NCBI GenBank assembly: GCA_014885115.2
Contig: WKLE02002491.1
Coordinates: forward strand, 1 to 22,588
DNA from: Asterionellopsis glacialis
Lineage: Eukaryota > Bacillariophyta > Plagiogrammaphyceae > Rhaphoneidales > Asterionellopsidaceae
Reading direction: 5' to 3'
DNA length: 22,588 bases
Part shown: one piece after another, positions 1 to 8,991 of the stretch
Position numbering within the stretch: the first letter of the stretch is position 1
Layout: every line of letters begins with the position of its first letter
Notes under the pieces: generated by a model
What the model was told of the DNA's origin: nothing
The model's input: only the letters and a program-made list of their open reading frames with translations
Database searches by the model: none
Translations under genes and position numbers: made by a program

Positions 1-309
1 TCTGTTAAGTAAAATAACATTACTTAGGAGCTGATGACGTGTCTACTGATTGTACGGAATATTAGCGTATGTACATTTGAATGGGTTTCTGGTAGAAAGA
101 AACTGATTTGCCACGAAAGGTACGTCGTTTCATGATCCATTTGGCTGATGAACATATCGGCAAAGATAATAAATAAACAAGTCACTGTTTTTTAAACATG
201 CAAAAACTTATAATTTATATATAAAGTAAAGTGCTAATAAATATGAAGCTACAATCATGCTACCATGCTTTCCATTGGATGTTTCATCTTGTCCAGAATT
301 TTACTACTA
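1..309. other. 3' flank of the PPi-PEPCK gene, non-coding
   Basis: AT-rich sequence beyond the stop codon of the minus-strand gene at 310-4171. I see no supported gene here. A small plus-strand open frame that enters from 231 is antisense to the end of that gene and resembles nothing known to me. A TGACGT hexamer lies at 35-40, but a hexamer is expected by chance several times in a window this size. Confidence 0.6.
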
Positions 310-3300
310 CTACTTTGTATCGAGAGGGACGCTACCTTCCCTTTCCGCCATGTTGTAACCATCATGGAGCGGATCAGCGCCAATTGTTCCTACTAGGCTG
401 TCAAGATACTTGGGGCTACTCACATAATCAACTTCCTTCTTTGCTTCTTCAAGTTTTGCCATAATGTCGAGACGACTTGCCTCCTTTTCGTATCCGGGAC
501 GCTCTAAGAAGGATTCGAGGTATGCAACATGTCGTTTCCATAATGCAATCTCGTTCGTTTGCTTCTTCACAAGACGAGTACGGTACCAGTTGCTGTTGAT
601 CAGAGCATCCCTAGTAAACATGCCACGGATTTCAGGATCTTTGATTGATTTGCCATTGTAATGACCGTAGGCCATGACATGAAGCACGGCTCGAAGAGGA
701 GGACAAGCATCTTCGATGATTCCGTCTTCAAAGTAAACTTTGGCCGATTTCTCCATAGCTTGAGCAATATTCTCAATACCATCAACAAATACACCAAGAT
801 CCTGTGATTCGGGTTGAAGCATTTCATCAGTGCAGACACCACTTGGGTTGTCAAAGATTCTGCAGAAGAAGTCATGGACAAATCGCTTCGAAATACGGTA
901 TCCAAGCCTGCTTGCAGGGATCTCTCTTCCCTCGTAAGTGAAATCTTCGACAGGTTCGAGGTAGCCGTTCTCAATCAAATACTTGGGATCCCTCTCCTCT
1001 GGGGTCATGCGACACCAAAGCTCTGGCACAATCAAACTAATGTCGTGGTCAACACGATAATTTGGGCCGATCCATCCTGCAGCACTGCTAAAGCCACCAT
1101 AATCGGTGAGGATCATTGAAACTAATGCGTTGTTGAGATCCGCTGTAGCACCAATCGCATTGAATGGACCCTTACTCAAAGCTCCCTCGGATCCAGCGCC
1201 TGTTGTACTTGGGGATTTTCCTGTGACACAACAGACGTAGTCCATGAAAAGTTCTGGTAACTCTTGGAAATGAATAGGGTTGTAGACACAGAGTGGACGG
1301 ATAGGTGCGCCATTCAAAGTATCAGGAGGGTTATTCCTCCTTCCACCGAGAACACCAGCAACGGGGAATATGCATGGATCTGTAACAGAGATCTTTCTGT
1401 ACAGCCTGGCACCTAACTCAGCGAGGTAGCGATCTTCTGGAACTGCCACATCAGGTCGAACTTGTAAGTATCGAGGATTCTTTGTAGGTTTGCCTTCAAC
1501 AAGTCGAGGCTTTGCGGAGCAAATGTTGTTTTCTCCCTCAATTATGGATTTTGTCATATGATTCTGCATTGGAGCAGTGAACTTGTCATAGAAGTAAATC
1601 TGTTCAGTCATATGCTTCATTTCGTCTGCATGAAGTGGCTGAAAGTTAGCGCACAATAAGCCTTTCTCGGACATATCCCTTTCTGTCTGCTTGTCGTAGC
1701 CAGGGTGAATAGCGTCGTCAGGACGCTGGAAGAGACGCCATTCGCAATTTTCTGAAATTTTGAGAGAACCGTGCCTAGAGTACTCCTTCGGGACGCCAAA
1801 TACTTGATCCCGTGGAACCACTACACTAGCAGTAATATCATCCTCCATTTGCACCTTATCAGCCGATATGAAGTCCTGTCTCATCTTGTAGTTGCGCCAA
1901 GTTCCATTTTTGGAGAAGCCAACGCGAAGGTACGAACCAACAAGTTGATGATCCTCGAACTTCAATTCGTGCCCGGGAACTCCGTTGGTAATGTCGACCG
2001 AAAAGAACTTGCGCCAATCATCTCCCATCTCTGCCTTATAAGTGCTCTTGATAGCAAAGATGATAGCTCTAATCGAGTTCGGAATGGACTCAACGAACTT
2101 GTTGTGCTCAGCAGTATAACAATCATCGGGAGTCAGGAGTTTGATTACGGAACCAAGTGTACGACCAGGACAGAGAATAGGACGGGATGGGTCACTGTTG
2201 TACGGAACATATTCGGGAAGAAGACAATCCGAGTAGTCTCTATTGATCACGCTCTCGACCATGTCCATATCTTGGTCGTAGTCACCAATAAAGACAGGTC
2301 CATGGATGACAGCATCATTAAGGCTCTTTGAAATCTCAGATTTTCCACCACCACTCACAGTCGATGGTTTGTGGCAAAAGGTAGGTTCTGGAACAGTTCC
2401 AATTAATCTCCATTCTGGAGCTTTTGGATGCTTGGAAACTCTGACTTTGTAGCCACTCGGGTGCACGTAGACATTGTCTGGAAGAACACGGAGCGATCTT
2501 GGCTCGCCTGTGTTCGGGTCTTTGTAAGTTGCTGACTGCGATTGAAGGTTGATGTCCATGTCTTCAGGGAGAATATGAATGTGAGGATATTCTTTATCAG
2601 TTGCATATCCCTCAGGGTGCAGAGTCACTGAGTCTCCCAAGAGCTCCATGGCATTTTTGAAAGTATAGTCGGACTCAACAGATTCCTTTGGAACAATGAT
2701 CTGCATATACCTAGGATCAGAATGGAATTTCTCACCGAGATTCACGGCCTTGAAAGCAAGAGCACCACCGGCGTGTTCTTCTTCTGCTAATCCAAAAATG
2801 TTTGCGGTCAGTCCAATTTGAGTCTTTGTTTCCTTCTTACAGTAACCTGAGTTTTGGAAAGGATGAGCAATAAAACATTAGAAAGTACCAAAAATTCCGG
2901 TATACTTCTCTACCGAAAGTTGTTGTCACCATACTTACCGAAATAGTTATCAGCGAGAATCGTCACCATAATACCTCGCTCATCACGGAGTGTGATCTTG
3001 AAAGCTTTGCCATCCTAAATAATCAACGAGAAAACAGCAGTTAGAAACATTTAAGATTCATACCGGTTTAAAAAGTAATGTAACGAAATTCCCATTGCAA
3101 TCATACCTGATAGAGTTCTTCGGGGTCAGTCCAACTCATGTTGTTTTCTATCTGCTTTTCGGTGGCTTCGCTCACATGTGGTAAACCTAAGTCCTTCTTA
3201 CGACACTTACGAAGATGAGGTGCGAGCACAACACAACCAGTCGTTCCAGTCCAGTGAGCAGTATCAAGACCAGCATCATTCTCTGGCAAGTTTGGATCAC

Positions 3301-4171
3301 CACCATTACCGAAAATAGATTCTACAAAGTCAATATTTGCAACACACCCACCCGGAACAAAGAACCTTACTTCGTTTCGCTTTTCGGCATTGACCCCAGG
3401 CACTTCAGGGCAGGCAAGGGGGCGTATCTGTAACGACACCATTGTCTCAGCCGGTTCAACCCACTCGGCCGTGTACGGAAGCTCGTTCAAGTCCTTGGGA
3501 GGATTGAAGGCCGCTTTGAGAAGGCGCGCAAAAGCCACAAGTGGGACAGCGATCTTATCGCCAGGAATCGGAAGGCCATATTCGGCGACGTGGAAAGTCT
3601 TTTTTGTTGTCCTTTTGTCGGCGAGGGGGTTATGCAACACACCATTCGAAAGGCGGTAGCTAGAGATCTCAGAGTTGTGGAACTCATGTCCAGTCTGAGG
3701 CAAAGATAACTCCCTAGCTAAGCCGTAACGATCCATGCAAATTGTTTTCTTTGGGAGCTGCACAGATTCCCCCGTCGACTTGAGCGCATCGTCCAAGAAG
3801 TTCTGGATGCGTTGATCAATTGGACAAAGATGACTTTCGAGGAGGCGAGACTGTTCCCGATAGACACGGAATAAGTCACCGGCAAAGTCAAAAATCTCTC
3901 CTTCTTCCCCGGTCTTGCTTTTTTCAGGGAGATCAAAGCCCTGCATTGAATTAGATAAATGAGAATGAATATACATATATGAAATTAGATGAAAGTCGCA
4001 AAAGACGAATTTAGCTTTATTGAGGCAACGGACTCGACTTACCTGTGCAGCCAGCTTCACAGCGATGATGCGACGCAATGCTTCTTGATCGACTTCGACA
4101 GCCTGTCCTCCCTTGGGACTAAGTCCGACATAGCGGATGCGATCGGGTTTTTTTGACTCGGCAACGACCAT
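310..4171 (-). CDS. PPi-type phosphoenolpyruvate carboxykinase (diphosphate), 4 exons
   Basis: Exons on the minus strand are 4171-4043, 3940-3107, 3014-2939 and 2846-310, giving 1,191 aa plus stop. The introns are 102, 92 and 92 bp, all GT-AG (GTAAGT or GTATG donors), and the joins keep the frame (AAQ|GFD, LYQ|DGK, NYFG|YCKKE). I recognise the unusually large PPi-dependent PEPCK family known from Entamoeba and Propionibacterium, which runs to about 1,100-1,200 aa and has no easy alignment to ATP or GTP enzymes. It interconverts PEP, CO2 and phosphate with oxaloacetate and pyrophosphate. Visible landmarks are SGGGKSEISKS near residue 511, YCKKETKTQI near 348 and the phosphate-loop-like TGKSPSTTGAGSEG near 888. 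The start has no signal or transit peptide, so the protein is probably cytosolic. The ATG at 4171 is the first in frame. The identification is from memory of the family; the gene structure is read directly. Confidence 0.78.
3941..4042 (-). other. In-frame, stop-free intron 1 of the PPi-PEPCK gene
   Basis: The stretch has a CAG|GTAAGT donor and an ATGCAG|GGC acceptor on the minus strand. It is 102 bp (34 codons) in phase 0 and contains no stop, so an unspliced transcript would still translate. The encoded stretch is rich in Cys, His, Tyr and Met and unlike its surroundings, which favours an intron over coding sequence. Confidence 0.75.
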
Positions 4172-4511
4172 GATGCTTTCTAGATAGTGTGTTTAAATTC
4201 TTGTTTTTCTGTTTTTTTGTGAGAAGATCGGACCGGTCGGCAGAACCGTTTTGTACTCTACACGTAAAAAGAAAGATTTGGGGTTCTCATATCGTTCTAC
4301 GTCCAAACAGTATTCGAACTTCGTTGTCGTAGAGAAACCCGTAGGAATTAGTACTGCTGTGAAGACCCGAACCCTAAAGAGAACCCGGAAAATTCGTTCT
4401 CTGGGTGAACTTTCGACTTCTGGTTAAAAAAACGCGACTGGAGATCCATAGGAGTGTACGAGTACCTGTAGCCGTACCGGTACCTGTGCAGTCTTTAAAA
4501 GTCTTCTCTAG

Positions 4512-4527
4512 TCTCTCTAGTAGAGAG
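4512..4527. repeat. 16-mer TCTCTCTAGTAGAGAG, copy 1
   Basis: Identical to the 16-mer at 14345-14360. It is itself nearly palindromic (CTCTCT-AGT-AGAGAG). Confidence 0.8.
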
Positions 4528-4714
4528 CTAGTCCTCTACTCCAGAGTCATTGCCCGTGGTTCAGACTGGAGAGTCTCAAGACTCGTCCTACGGTACGTAT
4601 CGGTGGTCCTAGTCCTAGAGAGAGAGTCCTCTATCAGTAGGACCTATATAGTCCTCTCTCTCTAGAGACTAGAGAGAATCTTTATGACGAGATTCCTAGA
4701 GACTTGGTCTCTCC

Positions 4715-4738
4715 AGGTCCTAATCATGATTAGGACCT
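4715..4738. repeat. Perfect 24-bp palindrome
   Basis: The half-site AGGTCCTAATCA is followed immediately by its exact reverse complement, with no spacer. It lies about 545 bp upstream of the PPi-PEPCK start codon, inside the inverted-word array. A palindrome of this length is very unlikely by chance in 22 kb. Confidence 0.9.
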
Positions 4739-4755
4739 ACTATTGCCAGAGGACC

Positions 4756-4771
4756 TACCTGGTAGGACCTA
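4756..4771. promoter_or_regulatory. TACCTGGTA motif within shared 16-mer, copy 1
   Basis: TACCTGGTAGGACCTA at this position is identical to 14064-14079. The first nine bases are the recurrent intergenic 9-mer, which has TACC/GGTA arms around one central base. Confidence 0.55.
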
Positions 4772-5230
4772 GGTCTACAGTCCTACAGTGCAACACAAGC
4801 AGTAGTTTGCAAATACCGGAACTTGCCAAAGTGCTGCAAAGAGATATATTTGTACCTCTTTGATTTTGATCAGACACACCTCTTTAGATCCACAAGGTTC
4901 ATTTCCCAACGACGTTGTCTCGTTTCTTTATCTCGGACTACTTCATGTCGCAATACTATAACTGGCCGAAGGACGTCAGGACCCGATAGACGTTTCTAGT
5001 CACAAGGAAGTTAGTTCAACTCTGAGGATACGATTACGTTGGGTTTTGCTTACTCCACTGTTTCCGCTTTTTTTGCATTCATAAAGAGATTCGCTTGTTA
5101 CGTTTATTAAAAATGACTATTAAAAATTATTTTCTTATAATCCTTCTATGGACCTCAAAGCTCGTCTTTTTTCGCTAAGACGCAGTATTGTACAAAGAGT
5201 ATAGCAAAACCCAAATGAGTATGGGTTTGT

Positions 5231-6032
5231 TTAGAAGAGAGGTTGGAAGAAGAAGGGAGTTTCCTGTGTGACAGGTGTACTGTAAAGAGCTTCCTGGACA
5301 ACAAATCCCAACAAAGCCATCATCGCAATACGTCCGTGCTTGATTTCCTTTGTCTGCATGGTAAGCTGTGCCTTCTTGTCTTCAGGGAAGAATCCGAGAG
5401 GGTCAAATCCACAGTCACCGGGGGTGTAATTGCGGGCATTCTCTTCCTTGACTTTCATGTTTTCCAACTCAACAACACCGGCAAGTGCAACGACAGCAAC
5501 CCAGTATTCAGGTTCAATTTTGTCCAGTCCTCCATTAAGGAGAGAAGGGGATTCACCAGTTGATGTGAGTGCGGAAGGAAGACCAAGACTTTGTGCAATC
5601 TGCTTATCGAAGAGTTCTGCGAGTGGCCATCCAACAACAGCAAGCATTGCTAAACGTCCGTGTTTGATTTCAGCCTCACGCATGTTCATCAAGCTTGCCA
5701 TATCATCACCTGCAAATCCAAAGGGGCTGCAGCGAACAGAAAGAAAGGAGTACTAGGTCAGCGGCCTACTGTTACATACAGACCTCAATAAATACACATC
5801 TTTACCGAACTTACTCGAATCCGGCATCCCCAGCAAGAGTTCCATCAAGAATCTTGGGGCGAGGAACGAAAGGAAGAGCCTTAGACATTTCCTTGTCACC
5901 GCCGTCACTGGGTTCTCCCCAGAGGTCATTGGCCAAAGCTGTGGTGGACTTGACACTTTTAGCAGCTGGTGCGAATGCGGAGGCAGCACCAAGGATGGTG
6001 GTGAGGGCAACAATAGATCCAGAGAATTTCAT
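5231..6032 (-). CDS. Fucoxanthin chlorophyll a/c-binding light-harvesting protein (FCP/LHC), 2 exons
   Basis: Exons are 6032-5815 and 5726-5231, with an 88-bp GT-AG intron between GA and C of an Asp codon, restoring GDAGFDPFGF. The product is 237 aa. Residues 1-19 are an ER signal peptide ending ASA^FAP (Phe 20), followed by a short transit stretch: the diatom plastid route. Helix 1 carries REAEIKHGRLAML (about 89-101), helix 2 lies about 146-164 (EYWVAVVALAGVVELENMK), and helix 3 carries TKEIKHGRIAMM (about 198-209), the repeated chlorophyll-binding E..H/N..R signature. A second DPLGF box (181-185) precedes helix 3. It binds chlorophyll a/c and fucoxanthin in thylakoid antennae. The N-terminal SKALPF...LDG segment resembles Lhcr/Lhcq-type members, but I cannot fix the subfamily. 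Confidence 0.95.
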
Positions 6033-6296
6033 GATTTCTGTTGTAAAATATAGATTTTATGAGAATTCCTGGGGTTGCAACCAAAAGTTGTTTGTGGTGT
6101 TCGTCGGCCTTGATGCGATGTGGTGGCTCGTTGCCACGGAACGCAAAATATAAAAAAAAATCATGAGTCAACTTTGATGTACATAGTCAGTCGCAGCCTT
6201 TAGGAGTCAATCGTGGTTGGTGCCTGTCCATCATTCTTATCAGCGTACATGGTGCTAGTACCCGGTACTCTTCCCACATTATTTTTCCTTTGCGAG

Positions 6297-6325
6297 TGAC
6301 GTCAGTTACTAAAAGAGAATGACGT
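6297..6325. promoter_or_regulatory. Paired CRE-like sites (TGACGTCA, TGACGT)
   Basis: TGACGTCA at 6297-6304 and TGACGT at 6320-6325 lie about 265-293 bp upstream of the FCP start codon. TGACGT/ACGTCA elements mediate CO2/cAMP and light responses through bZIP factors in diatoms. That they function at this promoter is my inference. Confidence 0.35.
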
Positions 6326-6581
6326 GTGTTATAATGGGCAAGCTGAATGGGGCACGCGGCGACTACGAGATTTTGATGAGTTTTCTTTTACACCCCATAT
6401 TTTCTTCGCGATGCCCTGTGGATATAAGATACAGGGTACAGGTATCATGTAGGTTCTCAACTTCGTACAATCCAGTATTAGAGCGAATGACTCAGTCATG
6501 CAAGCGTGTTACGAAAAGTACCTCTGGAGAGAGTTACTATTAATAATTAGGTTCCTACGTACTTTCTGCATGAACATGACA

Positions 6582-6590
6582 TACCAGGTA
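6582..6590. promoter_or_regulatory. TACCAGGTA motif (reverse complement of TACCTGGTA)
   Basis: An exact copy of the intergenic 9-mer, about 390 bp upstream of the oxidoreductase start and 550 bp upstream of the FCP start. Confidence 0.4.
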
Positions 6591-6776
6591 GTCAACCTGA
6601 AGGGAGAAAAATTACGAGGACGATAGAGTGAGATGTTCTCGTCATCATCGGCAATTTTTCACTCCCACACAGCCGAACATAATGCTTTTTCCTTGTAAGA
6701 ATAGTTCTCTAGAGTCGACCGTAAAACAGAGAAAACAAGATCCCCTAACTGGTACCGTACTGTCTGTCAGCAGGAA

Positions 6777-6805
6777 TAGTTCTGCTGAGCAGCTGAGCAG
6801 AACTA
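6777..6805. repeat. Perfect 10-bp inverted repeat, 9-nt loop
   Basis: TAGTTCTGCT (6777-6786) is matched by AGCAGAACTA (6796-6805) around GAGCAGCTG. The core also reads as a direct repeat of GCTGAGCA. It lies about 180 bp upstream of the oxidoreductase start codon and could be a promoter site or a 5' UTR hairpin. Confidence 0.8.
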
Positions 6806-6982
6806 CGAATCTCGCCTCCCTCCCCTTCAGTCCCGTTTTGGATTTGTAGGTTGTGGCCATCCGAAGGGTTTTATTCTGTCTCACATTACAGTAGAGTTGG
6901 CGTCTATTTCTTTCAAATAAAAGACATTTCGTACGCCGAAGTTTAATTTTCTCATATTTATTTTTAGATTTTTGGAAAAAAG

Positions 6983-8482
6983 ATGACCGAGAGAGATCAA
7001 TCGAAGCTCAACTGTGACATAACTATTTTTGGTGCCACAGGATTCGTGGCGAAATATGTTGCACAATACTGTAAGCAACTCTTATATCATTGAGAAACGT
7101 ATTCTGTCCTACGCTCGAATTCAACTCACAAAACTTCTTTCTCATTTTTGGATCGTATATTTATTGTCGGTTCGAGTGTAGTGCTCGCGGCTTCCAAAGA
7201 CTGCCCTCGAACCCTCGAGTTAACATTGGCTGGGAGGAATTCCGCCAAGCTAAACTCTCTGATGAATGACTTGCGCCAGAAATATGCAGTTGCTGATGGA
7301 AATTATGAAATGGAAACGTTTGTTGCAGATTGTAATGATAACGAAGCTCTAGTACAAATGGCTTCAATGGCGAGGGTGGTAATTAACTGCGCTGGACCCT
7401 TTGAAGTATACGGATCTGGAGTTGTCGCAGCCTGCGCTCAAACTGGGGCAGATTATATTGATATTACAGGCGAAGTTGAGTGGGCTGGTTCAATGCGATT
7501 ACGTCACGGAGACAGGGCTGCATCAAGTGGCTCCAGAATCATTTCGTTGTGTGGGTTTGATTCGGTTCCCAGCGATTTGTCAATTTTTGCTGCAGTACAA
7601 GCCCTTGAAGAGGCTTCAAAAGGCGAGTCAAAGCTTGCTATTAAAAGTGGTTCCACATGGCATTCGGTTTTTGGTTCAATGAATGGTGGAACTTTGCACA
7701 CGGCTCTTGACATGCAACCTGATCTGAAGCACTGTATGTTTGAGTCGGAGGGAGAAAGGAAGGGAAAGATGCGAAAAGTGCCTTTCATGTTTTACGATCC
7801 GTTGGTTCTTGCTCACAAAGACGTTCGCTTTGATCCCAACTGCGCTGAACGAAAGGAACAGCTGGCAATGACGGAGTGGATCAACCAAACACCAAGTATT
7901 GATAAGTTTCTGAAAAGTGGTGTTAGCATCCCATTCTTTATGGCAGTTGTCAACTCGAAGGTCGTCCACGCAAGCGCCATCGCTCTTAAATACGGCCCGA
8001 AATTCACTTACCGTGAACGTTATCTCCCGTTGGGTTACACTCGCACACTGTATACAAAATGGCTTTCAGCTATCCCGGCATTGTTTATGCTTTCCTCCAT
8101 CCTGGCCATGACCGCAATTCTAAAACTACCAATCATTGGAAAGCGGCTTGCGATGCTGGTGCTTCCTCCTGGATCAGGATCTCCTGATTACATCAATGAG
8201 CGAGGCTATGCTACGGTGCATGCACAAGTGATTGCCGAGACAACGAGCTCTGGACCGTCTCGTGCTACGTGTGAAATGAAATTTCAAGGAGACCCTGGAA
8301 ACCTTGTGACAGGACAGACAGCTAGCGAAAGCGCTCTGTCTCTTGTATTCAACCGTTCAGAATTACCTCCACGCAGTAAAGATGGATTTGGTACCCCAGC
8401 CGAGTTGCTTGGAAGAGTACTGTTGAAAAGACTAAAGATGAGCACAGTGCGTCCTGTTCAGATTTCAACGAGTGTGGAGTAG
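6983..8482 (+). CDS. Saccharopine dehydrogenase-like oxidoreductase (SCCPDH family), 2 exons
   Basis: Exons are 6983-7070 and 7182-8482, with a 111-bp intron (GTAAGC donor, GTGTAG acceptor), giving 462 aa. The short first exon supplies the Rossmann nucleotide-binding start DITIFGATGFVA (residues 12-23). Without it the protein would lack its cofactor site, which is why the ATG at 7148, inside the intron, is rejected. The order VINCAGPFEVYG...DYIDITGE...GFDSVPSDL matches human SCCPDH, a lipid-droplet/membrane-associated relative of saccharopine dehydrogenase whose substrate is not settled. A hydrophobic stretch about residues 323-352 (WLSAIPALFMLSSILAM and on) fits a membrane hairpin seen in the family. 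There is no plastid presequence. Length is near the family norm (about 430 aa). Confidence 0.9.
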
Positions 8483-8991
8483 GTCCTGAACAATTCTCTT
8501 ACAAAGAGAGTGAACGTATCGAAATGCCAAATGAACGAATTCTACGAGAAACGCACCATAGCGTGAAAAGAACAAAAGAGGACAAATCTTCACAATACTA
8601 TGCATTATTTCTCCTCTTACAGAAATATCGAAGAACCATATTTTGAGGGACGATGAGTAGTCTTGATTAGTCAGTCACCTTGTACATTATATTTTAGTAC
8701 TCCGCCAAATATTATTTTTACTTTAGATTCGCTGTAACGTATAATAGAAGACCTCGACAGCTCCATTATATAGTACTCGCCGAACTGTACAGACAGATAG
8801 GGTCGTGAATAAATCTTTTCAAATAAATTTTCAAATGCACGTAAAAAAGTTAAGTTTGATGTTGCAGAAGAAGACCAATTCAAAACAAGGGCACACCAAC
8901 GTGATAACTTGGGACTCCACAGCTTGTTGATTGCGCCAGGCTCTTTACTTGTCTTTAACTGCTACGTCTGTTTTTGCAGTCCCGATCGGTA
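8483..8991. other. Convergent intergenic space, no gene seen
   Basis: A 509-bp tail-to-tail space between the SCCPDH-like gene and the FAD oxidoreductase, so both 3' UTRs must lie here. It is AT-rich. A 70-aa minus-strand open frame at 8671-8883 has no recognisable features. Confidence 0.6.

Larger units (their letters stand above)
4485..4795. repeat. Array of short inverted words (AGGACCTA / TAGGTCCT / CTCTAGAG)
   Basis: Within about 300 bp the units GTCCTA, AGGACCTA, GTCCTCT and CTCTAGAG recur at least ten times in both orientations. Examples start near 4585, 4606, 4638, 4650, 4716, 4731, 4751 and 4763. This is much denser than elsewhere in the window. Individual pairs can form hairpins, including the perfect 24-bp palindrome at 4715-4738 and the near-perfect AGGACCTACC/GGTAGGACCT pair at 4750-4770 (one mismatch, one-base centre). 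Two 16-mers inside it recur exactly near 14.1-14.4 kb. I do not recognise a named transposable element. It could be a decayed foldback element or a regulatory array. Confidence 0.6.
4172..5230. promoter_or_regulatory. Upstream region of PPi-PEPCK / 3' flank of FCP gene
   Basis: About 1.06 kb without a convincing gene. It must hold the promoter and 5' UTR of the minus-strand PPi-PEPCK gene (start 4171) and the 3' UTR of the FCP gene (stop at 5231). Its middle, about 4440-4800, is a dense array of short inverted words described separately. The part from 5040 to 5230 is AT-rich with T runs, as expected for a 3' flank. An 86-aa open frame at 4405-4665 translates the CTAG/GTCCT repeats into a low-complexity Val/Leu/Ser/Arg string and is not credible as a protein. 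Confidence 0.5.
6033..6982. promoter_or_regulatory. Divergent promoter region, FCP gene (left) and oxidoreductase (right)
   Basis: A 950-bp head-to-head space. It holds a full palindromic TGACGTCA (CRE/bZIP-type) at 6297-6304 with a second TGACGT at 6320-6325. There is one TACCAGGTA (reverse complement of the recurrent TACCTGGTA) at 6582-6590, a one-mismatch relative TACCCGGTA at 6259-6267, and a perfect inverted repeat at 6777-6805. I see no convincing gene. Short open frames on both strands are low-complexity or Ser/Thr-rich and unlike known proteins. Confidence 0.5.

Noticed and set aside
1771..2331. 186-codon open frame on the plus strand
   Set aside because: Antisense to the well-supported PPi-PEPCK exon 4, with no recognisable domain.
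4405..4665. 86-codon open frame in the repeat array
   Set aside because: Its translation is a by-product of the GTCCTA/CTCTAG words, with Val/Leu/Ser/Arg bias only.
5243..5756. Plus-strand frames of 106 and 108 codons over the FCP gene
   Set aside because: Antisense to the conserved light-harvesting exon.
7148..7181. ATG at 7148 as start of the SCCPDH-like protein
   Set aside because: It lies within the intron; the Rossmann GATGF motif is supplied by the upstream exon at 6983-7070, and the acceptor is at 7181.
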